Source of the DNA: Coturnix japonica
Lineage: Eukaryota; Chordata; Aves; Galliformes; Phasianidae
Length of the DNA stretch: 64,000 nt
Assembly (NCBI RefSeq): GCF_001577835.2
Contig: NC_029547.1
Coordinates: 56,917,754-56,981,753 of the forward strand
Reading direction: 5' to 3'
The notes beneath the pieces are model-generated. The model made no database searches. It worked only from the letters and a program-made list of their open reading frames with translations, and had not been told where the DNA came from. This document shows positions 14,692-25,376 of the stretch, piece by piece. How positions within the stretch are numbered: position 1 is the first letter of the stretch; the number at the start of each line of letters is the position of its first letter. A program made the translations under genes and the position numbers.

Positions 14692-15368
14692 CTACACACA
14701 GAAAAGCACCATCACCACCACATACAGGTAGTTTTTCAACGAAAATGCATGAGAAACAGTTAATCCAAAGTTGCATTTGAGTACATTCTGGTGAGTTTTG
14801 TTGCTGTTTGTTTTCAACTCATTGGAATTTACCGTGGGAAGACTGTTGTAGGCTATGAAGAAGGAAGACTATGCCTGAAATTCCATTTCCCTCCTCACAG
14901 TTTTCTCATGTATGGAGCTTTCTAGCCCACATAAACATTATCCTTTTCAAAGCCACAGGAACACAATGGTTGGATTGAAAAGCTACCCAGTTTTGCTACT
15001 GACAAGAAATTATGTACTAAGGAAAATATAAAAGAACAGTATTCTGTACCAGCAGGCATGTAAAGCATAAGTTCAGAATACAGTAGGGATCAACAACAAA
15101 TTTCAGATCTCTTAAAATCCTCACCCACTTTCCTACTGAAAACTTAATATTTTTTCAACAGCAATGGACAAAACATTGCTTAAATCATCTTTTCTAAGGG
15201 AAAGATTTAAATAAGAGGAAAAACACTGTTTGCATCTTCTAGTTTGCTTTACACCATCACTGGGCAATGGAAGCAGAGGTGGTACCAAGGCAAAAAATAC
15301 TTCTCTATCCCACAGAAAATTCCAGTGCTTCAGCATATCAAGAATTATTTAGAAACATGTACTCAGAA

Positions 15369-15405
15369 AATAAATAAATAAATAAAAATTTAAAAAAAAA
15401 AAAAA
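15369..15405. repeat. (AAAT)n and poly-A simple repeat
   Basis: Four AAAT-type units followed by an A-run of 13 in intron 1. Confidence 0.85.
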
Positions 15406-18221
15406 TCAGTGCAAATCTTTCTGTGTTGAATTGGTGAATGGTGATAGATCAACAGGTTTGAGGCCTGTTTCACATTAACTTACATGTGCCCTTCATGTAG
15501 CTTACATGGAGCACCCCGTCCAGCCTATCTGAGTCACTGAAATGCTGTAGACCAAGTTTAAATCAGCTCTGCAGTCAAAGACAAGCATTTATTTCACAGT
15601 GCGAGAGGGGAAATTTTTACTTATCGGATCTATCAACTCAAGCCAACTTAAACTACTGAGACACACAGGAAAATGTTGCAGTAAATTTAATGGAAGTTCT
15701 TCGGGTCTCTTGAAATTACACGCAAAATAATTATTCTACCAGAAAGCCAAAGGTCAGCATCTGCCAAAACCCTCCCTTCCCCAGATTCCCATCCTACTTG
15801 CTTTCATCCTTAAAATTCTATTGCTAACACCTCCACTCCAATGTTTGTAATGTAATGCTTTAAGAACTTCAATTTGTTCTACCAGTTGCATAAAAATGGG
15901 ATACTATTTCTACTGGAGAAGTTGTAGTAATCACGATGATTGCCATCCTGCTGCCTCACAGTGTAAGAAAAACAGCCTCACTCAGGTTTCCCTAAACATA
16001 AAAAGCCACCAACTGCCCCTGTCAACTCATTAAAATTATCCTTTCAAAGACAGAACTATCTAAGAGTTGCTTCAGTGCTTCTGATAAGCAAAGCTCAGAG
16101 TTCCAAAGTCCATAATTTGAATATCAAATTAAAGAATTGGAGAAACATTTGCTTCTTCAGCAACACACAGATGTTTACTGCACATTCTTATATGTACCAA
16201 ACCGTAGCATTGAAAATATATTTTTTTATTCCCATTGAAAAAGAAAATACATGGCTTAAAATCTGTCTGGCTGTTGCAGAGGCATTAATGACACAGCTAG
16301 CTGGAGTAAGGGAGGAAGATAAAAAAGAGGACAACAGTGTTCATCAGCATTCTATCTTCCATATTAACATGCCCATTTGTATTGTCATACTTGTACAGAC
16401 TCCATCAAGAACTTTGTGAGCAAGTTCTGCAGGATCCAGCTCAAAAAAAAAGGTATGGCTCTAATTCAGTAACTGTTCTTGGACACTTGTTTTGGCAGAA
16501 TGCAATCATTAGTAATGTCTTAATTCTTCATTACTTAGATGAAAAGACAGTAGTGTCATATATTTACCACTGTACTCAAGCAGAGAACTATTTTAATGTA
16601 CAGAGCTGATAGCATACAGCACTTATGGAGTTACAGACAAGTGTAAGTCTCCAAGCATGGAGAGGTTAAGGCTTAGTGATGCAAATCTTGTGTAAGCATT
16701 GAAGAAAGATGCAAAACCCCAACAGCTCCAGTGTAAACAGTGACATTTGAAAGCTTTTTTCATATCTTCCACCTCAAACCCATTCAAAACATAAACCATT
16801 ACCCTGACAACCTGATTTGAATTCTCTCAGGAAGACCCACAGAATCATTCTGCTCCAAGTGCATTCCTATACAACATAGAATTGCAGATTGGCTACTACT
16901 GTCTCTCAAAATCTGTTGAGCTAAAAACACGGCATGTAACAGTGCTAGAAAATCACTTCTGTATAATCAGAACATAACTCTGCAGGCAAGGCAGATAGCT
17001 ACACATTCTGCTTATGGATTCTGCCACCTACCACAAGCCACTTATCTACTGTCCTGTCACCACAACCACTTCTTGGTTTTTAAATGATTCAGAGACAGAG
17101 GGAAGAACAAATTATTGCTGAAAATAGGCACTGATTGCCTATTGCCTAGTTTGACATTAGCAAAACGCAATTCTTGCTGGCTGGTATTAGTGACTGCTGT
17201 CAGTGGCTATTGTATGATTGAGATGTAAGTTGCATTACTTCTAAAAATTTTAAAGAGCAAGCTCTATTAGAATACACGGCATGTAAATGTTTTACTTGCA
17301 TTACCAGCTCTGTAAGTAGATAGTTCTTCACTTAAAATATATGTGCATATTTTTTCTTGCATCATAACTATGTTTACTTCACAATCACTCAAAAGGCAAT
17401 GATTTTCTATGTGAGTTATAACAGTAATTTAGATTGTTGAACAAACCTTAACATTGAAAGTAGCATCATACCTGTTTAAATCTTCAAAGGTTTGCTTTTC
17501 AGATATTTCAAGTTACCCCTGAGATCTACCTCTTGTAAATATTTATACCAGATTATTTTAAAACTTTAAAAGCACAGGTACCAATCTATACAATTTCTCC
17601 AGCTAAATTACTGCTATTTAGAATTGAAACGCTGAAGAGCAATTTATTCTTGTTCTACTAAACTGTATCATAATGTCATTAAGCTGAAGTAGCTATAAAC
17701 CAGTGTTCTAACAAAATAAGCTGAAGGCAAGTTTGCAATATAACAAGGTGACAGATGCACCAATGTATAATTTGGGGCTTGTGTAAAAGAAAACAACATG
17801 TTCTACTAAGAAGGTCAGTAATACAAACAGAGCTATTTACATAGCTAGGCAGGGAGCTGGAATGAAGATATTCAAGATGCTTTTGTAGAACACTGATCAT
17901 AAAGCACTAGTAGCACTAGTAGAAAAATTAAGAATAGAGGAAGTTTAACTCCTAACAATCTGTACTCTCATTAAGCTGGATAAATTATTACTGCTGGGCT
18001 GAAATCCATAACCACTGAAATAAGTGGCACAACTCTGGTCGTGTGCAAGAGTTGCTTTAGAATTATTTAGAACGCTGATTTAACTCACACTGAAGTAAAA
18101 TTGATCTAATCACAGTTATCATCACCCATTATTTCTTCTAAGTCTTCTTACCTCTTGCATGAATGCACAAGCATGTTTCTGGACAGCTGAAAATGTCACA
18201 TCATTAAGGTCAAAGCAAACA

Positions 18222-18306
18222 AATCACAGAATGGCTTGGGTTGGAAAGGACCTTAAAGATCATCTAGTTCCAATCCCCCTGCCACAGGCAGGATTGCTAC
18301 CCACTA
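18222..18306 (-). mobile_element. CR1 LINE 3' end, minus strand
   Basis: Starts with the reverse complement of the CR1 3' terminus (aatcacagaatggcttgggt) followed by the standard 'ttggaaaggaccttaaagatcatctagtt' region. About 85 bases are preserved. It is the first of three CR1 pieces within 500 bp. Confidence 0.85.
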
Positions 18307-18321
18307 AATGTGTTTGATGCG

Positions 18322-18555
18322 TCTGAAGTTACAAATAAACACAAGGAAGAACTATTTTATGGTGAGTGTGACAGAGCACTAAAACAGGCTGCCCAGAGAG
18401 GATGTGCAGTCACTTCCACTGGAGACATTCAAGACTTATCTGGATGTTTTACTGTGCAACTTACAGTACAATTTGCTTTATCAGAAGGGGTGGACTTGAT
18501 GTCCCTTGGCCCAGATGTCCCTTCCAACTCCTACAATTCTGAGATGATTCTGTGT
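18322..18555 (+). mobile_element. CR1 LINE 3' region, plus strand
   Basis: Matches the CR1 3' region in the usual order: a block like 'cacaaggaagaac', then 'gtgacagagcac', 'caggctgcccagagagg', 'tggagacattcaagac', 'tggacttgatg' and the terminal 'gattctgtg'. The apparent reading frame across it is LINE-derived and not a host gene. It is 5'-truncated, as most CR1 copies are. Confidence 0.85.
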
Positions 18556-18574
18556 AAATCATGCACTATATCAG

Positions 18575-18687
18575 GTTGCACAGGGCCATTGCGGAGGGCT
18601 GTTCAAGTTAGAGTTATGGTTAGGTTGTGGTTGGACTCAATGATCTTTAAGGTCTTTTCCAACAAGGGCAAATCCATGATTCTATGT
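18575..18687 (+). mobile_element. CR1 LINE 3' tip, plus strand
   Basis: Contains the 3'-end signature ggttggactcaatgatcttt, aggtcttttccaac and a terminal gattctatg. It directly follows another plus-strand CR1 tail in the same orientation. The 5' part is degraded, so the start is approximate. Confidence 0.75.
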
Positions 18688-19175
18688 TCCAGCCACCTCT
18701 TTATCTACCAAGTAGCCCAGACTTAATATCTCTCCAGTGTGAAGATAAAGATGTGGCTTGGAACCACATAAAAATAATTCTCTTTGCCTACCTCCTAAAG
18801 ATTCTCCACTGCACCACCCATATTGCCCTCATCTAAACAAGTTTTAAAATTAGTAGACTACACAAACTAAAGGAAAAGTCTTGAAGTTAGTGGTTCACAT
18901 TGTATGCTCAATTGCAAAGACTCAAAAGAAACTGCCAAAGCATAGCACCTGTTGTTTATTTGGAGTGTGGAAGAGAAAACCTGACGTTATTCAAAGACAC
19001 TGAAGATTGTACTTTCTAGTTCTGGAAAGGAAGATAATACCAAGATACAAGACTAATAATCTGCTGCTGTTTGGAGTCATATTTGTAGTACTTCCTAGGC
19101 CAACTGTGAGTGCTTTCCTAGCCATACATATGGGCTCTGCAGAAAGTCCACTTAGGAGAAATTTGTGGAGCACAA

Positions 19176-19305
19176 ATCATAGAATGGTTTGGGTTGTAAG
19201 GGATCCCAAGGACATCAAGTGCCAACCCTGCTGCCACAGGCAGGGCCACCAACCTCCAGATCTGGCACCAGAGCAGGTTGCCCAGGGCCCCATCCAATCT
19301 AGCAT
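19176..19305 (-). mobile_element. CR1 LINE 3' end, minus strand
   Basis: Begins with atcatagaatggtttgggtt (reverse complement of the CR1 3' end) and continues through 'ccaaccctgctgccacaggc' and 'ggttgcccagggccccatcc'. Homology fades after about 19305. Confidence 0.85.
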
Positions 19306-20580
19306 GTGTAGTGGCCACTCCTACTCCATTTATGACCCACACATCAGTAGTGCTAAAGCATCAGAGAGATACATAGTGCATGAGACACACATATTGGGCA
19401 CAATTTTGACACAGTAGCTTGAAACACTTCTGTACATCCTATCTAAGTTCAGTGAGAGCAGCAACCCTTTGGGGGAAAAAAGTACAGCTTTTAACACTAC
19501 AAAACCTTCACTGACACAGACTTGACCCCTAAGACAGTGTGAAAGGGAAGTCTTTTCAGGTCAGCATAGCATAAAATTCTTGCAGCAGGTAATTTAAACA
19601 ACAACTTAGTCCAAATTTGACAGGTTTCTCACAAGTGTGCTCAAACAACGCTCTTTTCTGGTTGTGTATTTATACGCACATAATTTGAGACCTAAGAGTT
19701 TGGGTTCATTTTACTAAAATTATGTCATATCATTCCTACATTAGAAATGATTACTACTAAGACAGCACTCAAGCTAATGATCCATTTTTAACATAGGATC
19801 GCCATCAATCACTTCAGTATTTGTCTTCACGCATGCAACTGTTGCTCAGTACTACAAAGATATAAAAAAGGCTCCAGTTAGTTATGTCAATCAGGTATTT
19901 TGTACAAAATTGAAATGTCAGTTTCACAGCTCTTTTCTCACACCTTGACTTAAACATAGAAAACAGTTTTATGATGAGAGGCATTCACTTCCAAGATAAA
20001 TTTTATTTAAATTTAACAATTTATTCTTTCTTTCATTTGGAAGCATGAACTACAAGCTAGTAGCTCCCTCATTCAGTGGTGACATTTTGTGATTCATGAG
20101 ATTATTCACAGTGGACTTTTGCCAAATATTGTTATCTACTTTAAAGAAAAAGAAAAACAAAAATTACAGAGAATGAGCATCTAGTATTGAAGTATATACC
20201 TGCACTGAATTAATGACCAGGCAGTTTGTCACAAAAAATCTATTATGATTATCGTCACTGGATGGCTACTAGAATCATTTCAAAATCTATTTGATTTACT
20301 AAACATTCATAAGTATGACTGAAATGCAGATGCATCATAAGCCCCTTAAAAAATGGAGGGGGGAAAAAAAGGTAGAAACCCTCAAGTTTACTCAGTGGAA
20401 AAGCTCTCTTGAAAACTCTTCAGGCTATGGAAAGTAACCGTCTATATAGGTATAACACCTGTAGGATGCAGGAAAGATCTGTTGGGATTGTGCAAGTCTT
20501 GTTAAGGGATGATCACAGGAACCAAAGGCAGTGCAAGTGAGGGATCGAGGAGGCTGGAGGAAGAACAATTGTGGAAAAAT

Positions 20581-20649
20581 AGGGAAAAAAAGAAAAAAAA
20601 ATAGAAAAAGAAAAAAAAAAAAAGAAAAGAAAAAAAGAAAAAAAGAGGG
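20581..20649 (+). repeat. Polypurine (A/G) tract
   Basis: About 69 bases of almost pure A and G, interrupted by one T, in intron 1. Mirror-like A/G runs can form triplex DNA. The apparent Lys/Arg-rich and Phe-rich frames here are artefacts of composition. Confidence 0.9.
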
Positions 20650-20849
20650 CCAGTCTGGCCAGCACATTTCTGTCCATGTCTTCTGCGTCACAGTCACGGT
20701 TTTTATTGTGTTCCTGTTAAACTCCATTTCTAACAGTTTTCCTGGATAAGAAGATTCCAATATATTCATCTGTGTCTGTGCATCTGTGTGGAGCTCTAAG
20801 AGTCAAAGTGGTGGTCATGTAATTCAGCAAGAAATTCAGTCCTGTACAT

Positions 20850-21279
20850 AGGGAGGAACAAGCCTAAGTAAGCAGACACTACATCTGGAAAGCAGATTGT
20901 CAGAAAAGGTCCTGGGAGTCCTTGTGGAAACCAAGTTGATCACGGGCCAGCAACATGTCCATGCCAAAAAAGCTAACACTATCCTGGGCTACACCTAGAA
21001 ATAGCACTGCAATGTCAGACAAGGAGGGTGATCTTCCCATCTACTCAACACTGCTGAGGCCACACCTGAAATACTGTGTCCAGCTCTGGGCACCCCAGAT
21101 ATGGACGTGCTGGAGAGAGTACGACATGGGACCATGAATACAACAAAGGACTTGGAACGCATCTTCAGAGATGAAAGCCTGAGAGAGCCTGTGGCTGCTC
21201 AGTCTGGAGGAGGCTTGGGTGATCTCAACAGTGCCTTATAAATGCCATGAGGGAAGACAGAGAAGACAGAGACAGACTC
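20850..21279 (+). mobile_element. CR1 LINE, plus strand, 5' half of an interrupted copy
   Basis: Carries the C-terminal end of the CR1 reverse transcriptase ORF and the following region: DNA resembling 'gaaaaggtcctgggagtcct', 'gccaaaaaagctaacactat', 'actgctgaggccacacctga' and 'gtccagctctgggcacccca'. The copy is disrupted. It stops where a minus-strand CR1 begins near 21280 and resumes at 21621, showing that it was an insertion target. Confidence 0.85.
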
Positions 21280-21620
21280 ACAGAATTGTAAGGTTTGGAA
21301 AGGACCTCCAGAGGCGACTATTGAGTCCAACCCCCCTGCCAAAGCAGGTTCCCTACACCAGGTCGCACAGGTAGGCGTCCAGGCGGGTCTTGAATATCTC
21401 CAGAGAAGGAGACTCCACCACCTCCCTGGGCAGCCTGTTCCAGTGCTCCGTCACCCTCACTGTAAAGAAGTTCTTGAGCACACTCTTGCAGAACTTGGAA
21501 CAACCATGCTCCAGTTTCTGGCCATTTTCCCTTGTCCCATCTTGCACCAGGGCAGAGTAGAGGGGGAGGATCACCTCCCTGTGCTCTTTTTAATGCACCC
21601 CAGAATGCCACTGGCCCTCT
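21280..21620 (-). mobile_element. CR1 LINE, minus strand, inserted into a plus-strand CR1
   Basis: A relatively well preserved CR1 3' region in reverse orientation: 'cagaattgtaaggtttggaa', 'gtccaacccccctgcc', 'aggcgtccaggcgggtcttg', 'gcctgttccagtgctccg', then a jump to the ORF-end region 'gggggaggatcacctccctg'. The order implies an internal deletion of several hundred bases. It is less diverged than its host element and so is the younger insertion. Confidence 0.88.
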
Positions 21621-21766
21621 GAGTGGTTCCCTGTATGGAGACAAGGGGCAATGAAGACAAAGTGGAACAAAAAAGGGTTCAATCTGAACACTAGGAAGCA
21701 CTTCTGTGCCGTGTGGGTGATGAAGCACTGGCACAGGCTGCCCACCCAGAGAGGTTGAGTTCTGTG
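21621..21766 (+). mobile_element. CR1 LINE, plus strand, 3' half of the interrupted copy
   Basis: Resumes the outer element with 'gacaaggggcaatgaagaca', 'ctaggaagcacttctgtg' and 'gcactggcacaggctgccca'. It ends after 'gagaggttgag' without the usual CR1 3' terminus, so the outer copy also lost its tail. Confidence 0.8.
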
Positions 21767-22075
21767 TCATTATCCTGTGGGCCAGGATAACAACACATTC
21801 TCAGGAAAACAGTGAGGGTTCACACTAAACTAATGAAAGATAGCACGATTTCACCCTGTCAGTACAAAGATAGTGGCTAGAATATAGAAAACCTGAGAAC
21901 CTGAAAGATTTATTCTTTACTGTGAAATATTTATCTAGATAGGAGTACCATAATTATTAGTTAACTAATGTTCTGCAGCCATCAGAACATCTCAGGAAAG
22001 GCACTAGACATCACTTTTCTGATCTGGGTGTGGGTGTATGACTAGGAAACCAATTTTAATGCAAGTTTTCAAGAC

Positions 22076-22093
22076 TTTTTTTTTTTTTTTTTT
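22076..22093. repeat. Poly-T run
   Basis: Eighteen consecutive T in intron 1. Another run of 15 T is at 10090-10104. No retroposon body is recognised next to either. Confidence 0.9.
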
Positions 22094-22767
22094 AAATACA
22101 TTAGATATTATGTACTTAAAGTAATTACTCCTTACTTGCCAACTGCCATCTGATTCTAGAAAACCTAGCTGACTTGCTAGCAATGTAGCTAACCATAAAG
22201 AGATGTGCAAGTGTTACATTTAAAACACAACCTATGTTAGGGATTGAAAAACTACATATTATTTAAGAAGTCACTCATCACACATTCTAAGTTGTAAGTG
22301 CAATAAGCAGGAATTATTACAACCACATCCCAAACTCCCTGGCAGCAGCAGTCATGTAGGATACTTTTTATATAGTAATTTTCACAAAGCACATTTTAGG
22401 ATTGCAGAAATGAGCTATTTTAGGTGAGAAGTTTCAGAAATCATATACACTGGAAATTTAAGTTGGGAATTTTATAAACTTTTGGAGTGTACTGCAATGC
22501 TCTCAATATAAGAATACTCAAGATTCAACAATACAAAGTATATTAAATTCAATTTAGTGATACCCAGAATAAGATTTTTAAAACACCTGAATTCACCTAC
22601 TGTATGCTCCTGCTGCATAAATAGCTTAAAGTGAATACTGGCAAATGTTACCAAAAATGAAGCTGATGTTGCTTAAGTGGTAAATCAGAACAATTAGTTC
22701 AGCTTAAGTTTTCACAAGTACCTTGAGTGGTATGTTTAAAGACATTCTCAGAGCAATTTCTGTAACA

Positions 22768-22796
22768 TAATAAATAAATAAATAAATAAATAAATG
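22768..22796. repeat. (AAAT)n microsatellite
   Basis: Seven consecutive AAAT units in intron 1, likely polymorphic. Confidence 0.95.
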
Positions 22797-24405
22797 CATC
22801 TATGCATACTTCTACATCTATACTGTGTATTTAGTGATCACAAGGACTTCAGCTATCTACTCTGTGTTTATTATGCTAACAGATCCCAGAACTTCCATTT
22901 TATCCCATCTGGGATGCCTGCTGTATCTTACCATGTTTTCCTGTGCCTATGTATGGTAAAATACGCATGCCTAACTCAGAGACACCTACTGTTACACAAC
23001 TTCAGCTTCCACAAACACAAGCAGCTTCTAATTTTCCATATACCCAAATGGCTTCTGTTGGTTTAAATTCACCAAGCCCACTAAATCATTGCTTGAAAGG
23101 AAGGGTACTTGGGTATTTTTGGTGATACACAAGTTATTCCTACCCAGCAACAGAGATGAGCTGATGTTATCCATCACAATTCTGACTTCAGAGCAAAATT
23201 CGGTTTGTAAGGTTTTGACCGACATGTGAATTTATTTATCTCAGAACGGTTTACAATACTGTGTATTTTCTCAAATACTAGAGCAGACAGCTTAAGTAAC
23301 AGATAACAACACCTCCGTAATAGAATTCTGAAGTTCCTGTCAAATAGCACTTCAAGCCAGTGACAGATCCAAGATGCCTAATGCAGTTAACTGATAAGGG
23401 AGAAGGGACAGGTCAGGAGACTGAAGAATTAATGACAGTTTTTTATTTGATGGGAGAAAGGCAAATAAAATTTTTGTTTGATTGTTTCTATTCACAGCTA
23501 TAAACATAAAAATTGGTGCTATGAAACAGTTTTTGTTCAACATAAACACTGTAATCACATATGCCCACCCCTAGTGACAGGATGTGTTTTCAAATAGTTA
23601 CTCACTTTTAATTCCTTACTTTGAAAAGTAGAAAAACACTCATGAAATTACGATGTTTCATAGTCTGTATTGCTACATTCTAACCCCTCAAAAAAGAGGG
23701 AATGTCAGCAACTCTAGACTGTTATTTTCCGTATTACCGCATTAGCAGCTTCAAATTATTCTCAGGCAGTTCATGGAAAAACCACAGGTGTTTGAAACAG
23801 ATCTGACATGCTCCATCATCCCAAATAGCAACTACAAATTCACATACGCTGACATTCTCAGGACATGAGTAACTCGTACTAAAAGATGCAGTTTTCTGCA
23901 TTTGTTGTACATGTGAATTGTGTACTATTAGTGATACAAATAATAAATTATCTGCTGCAGCTTCATTAGCGGTTTGTTACCCCTTCCCTATATCCCAAGA
24001 GGGTAAGAGGGCAACTTGATTCTGATAAGCATCTGTAATCAGGTGAGGCAATTACATGTGATTTTCTTCTTTGGAAGCTCCCCAGACGCTTTACCAAATG
24101 TTTTCCATTAATTGTCTGTATTTCCCACTGCACTCCACCCCAATCATATCCTTCCTGACTGGGGTTACTTAGAAATAACTTCAAATCAAGTAAGAACTTA
24201 AGGGAAACAAAACAAAACAAACAAACAAAAAAAGACAGCTGATCAAGCCTTAATAAAAGGTACGTGTTACTAGAGTAGCTGAGGCACCTGATCCCACTCA
24301 AAATATTTGGAGCATTCACTGTTTAAATAACCCACTCCAGTGAAATTACTGCAGATGTACACAATGTAAAGGAGAAGACACAGTAGGTATTTCTCCAAAA
24401 GATGA

Positions 24406-24438
24406 AGCAAGCAAGCAAGCAAGCAAGAAAGAAAGAAG
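24406..24438. repeat. (GCAA)n then (GAAA)n microsatellite
   Basis: Five GCAA units followed by GAAA units, about 50 bp before a CR1 tip. Confidence 0.9.
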
Positions 24439-24486
24439 TTGAACCAACCATGGGGAAACATCCCACAGACATGAGATAGGAGCGGT

Positions 24487-24569
24487 CAGCAGCCCTGCCC
24501 ATGGCTGGGTGTTGGAACTGGATGATCTTTGAGGTCCCATCCAAACCAAGCCATTCTACGATTTTATGA
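24487..24569 (+). mobile_element. CR1 LINE 3' tip, plus strand
   Basis: About 80 bases of CR1 3' end: 'gttggaactggatgatcttt', 'gaggtcccatccaaaccaag' and terminal 'ccattctacgattttatga'. A strongly 5'-truncated insertion. Confidence 0.85.
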
Positions 24570-25342
24570 AAACAAGCTCCCAGAGAGACCACAAATACTG
24601 CAGCAGTGAATAATAAGAGTATAATACTCTGAGAGGCAGTCTACACCTTCCAACGTACTCTCCCCAACGGGCATGCAGGCTTTGCACTACAGTATTTTCT
24701 TCCAAGCTTATTTCATGCAAGATGAGTAAATCAAATGAAATCCTTTGTTTTATTTCAGCAATGAAGTCCATCACACCACTGTCAGAACAAGATTTTATTG
24801 TTTACACTTCCTCACTGCCCCTGGAAACAACAGTAGAAAGTCAGAATTACTCAGAAAACTGAGAAATAAAATGTTCTTGCCCCAGAAGCTACTGGAACAG
24901 GCAAGCAAAAAAGATACAACACATTTGTAAAGGCACGAGTAACAAAATGCACTGTATCTTAGTTTTGGTCACGTGTTCCCTCCTGGTAGCACACTGAAGC
25001 ATCTTCTCCTACAATGTGAATGAGAGGGAGCATGGAGACTACACAGACTCACACAGTGCAACTCAGAGGCGCTGCCTTAGTATTTGTGGGGCAGAAATCA
25101 GACAAAACAAGCAGTGTGAAATTTAAACAAGGCAAAGTTTCTGCCAAAGGGAAAGACAAAAATGAAAACATTAGAAAGATGTGTGCATAATGTGTTACAA
25201 ACCTAGTAATGAGTTTTAGTCATTACAAAAAATCATACTCTTAGCAGAGAAGAAACATCCCGCTAGTGTTAGTACCATTAACAGATACTACACTATAATT
25301 ACATATAACTGATGCTCTTAATCAATAGTTGTTACTGTTGCA

Positions 25343-25376
25343 GGAGAGAAAAAAAAAAAAAAAAGAGAGAGAGAGA
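25343..25376. repeat. Poly-A followed by (GA)n
   Basis: A run of 16 A with flanking GA dinucleotides in intron 1. Confidence 0.9.

Noticed and set aside
16075-16609. Two overlapping plus-strand frames of 114 and 90 codons in intron 1
   Set aside because: They are in different frames, lack similarity to anything I know, and lie in AT-rich intron sequence. Chance openings are more likely than a nested gene.
18310-18726. A 138-codon plus-strand frame
   Set aside because: It lies over two CR1 3' tails; its sequence is LINE-derived.
21318-21770. A 150-codon minus-strand frame
   Set aside because: It reads through the nested CR1 and its host in reverse; no host protein.
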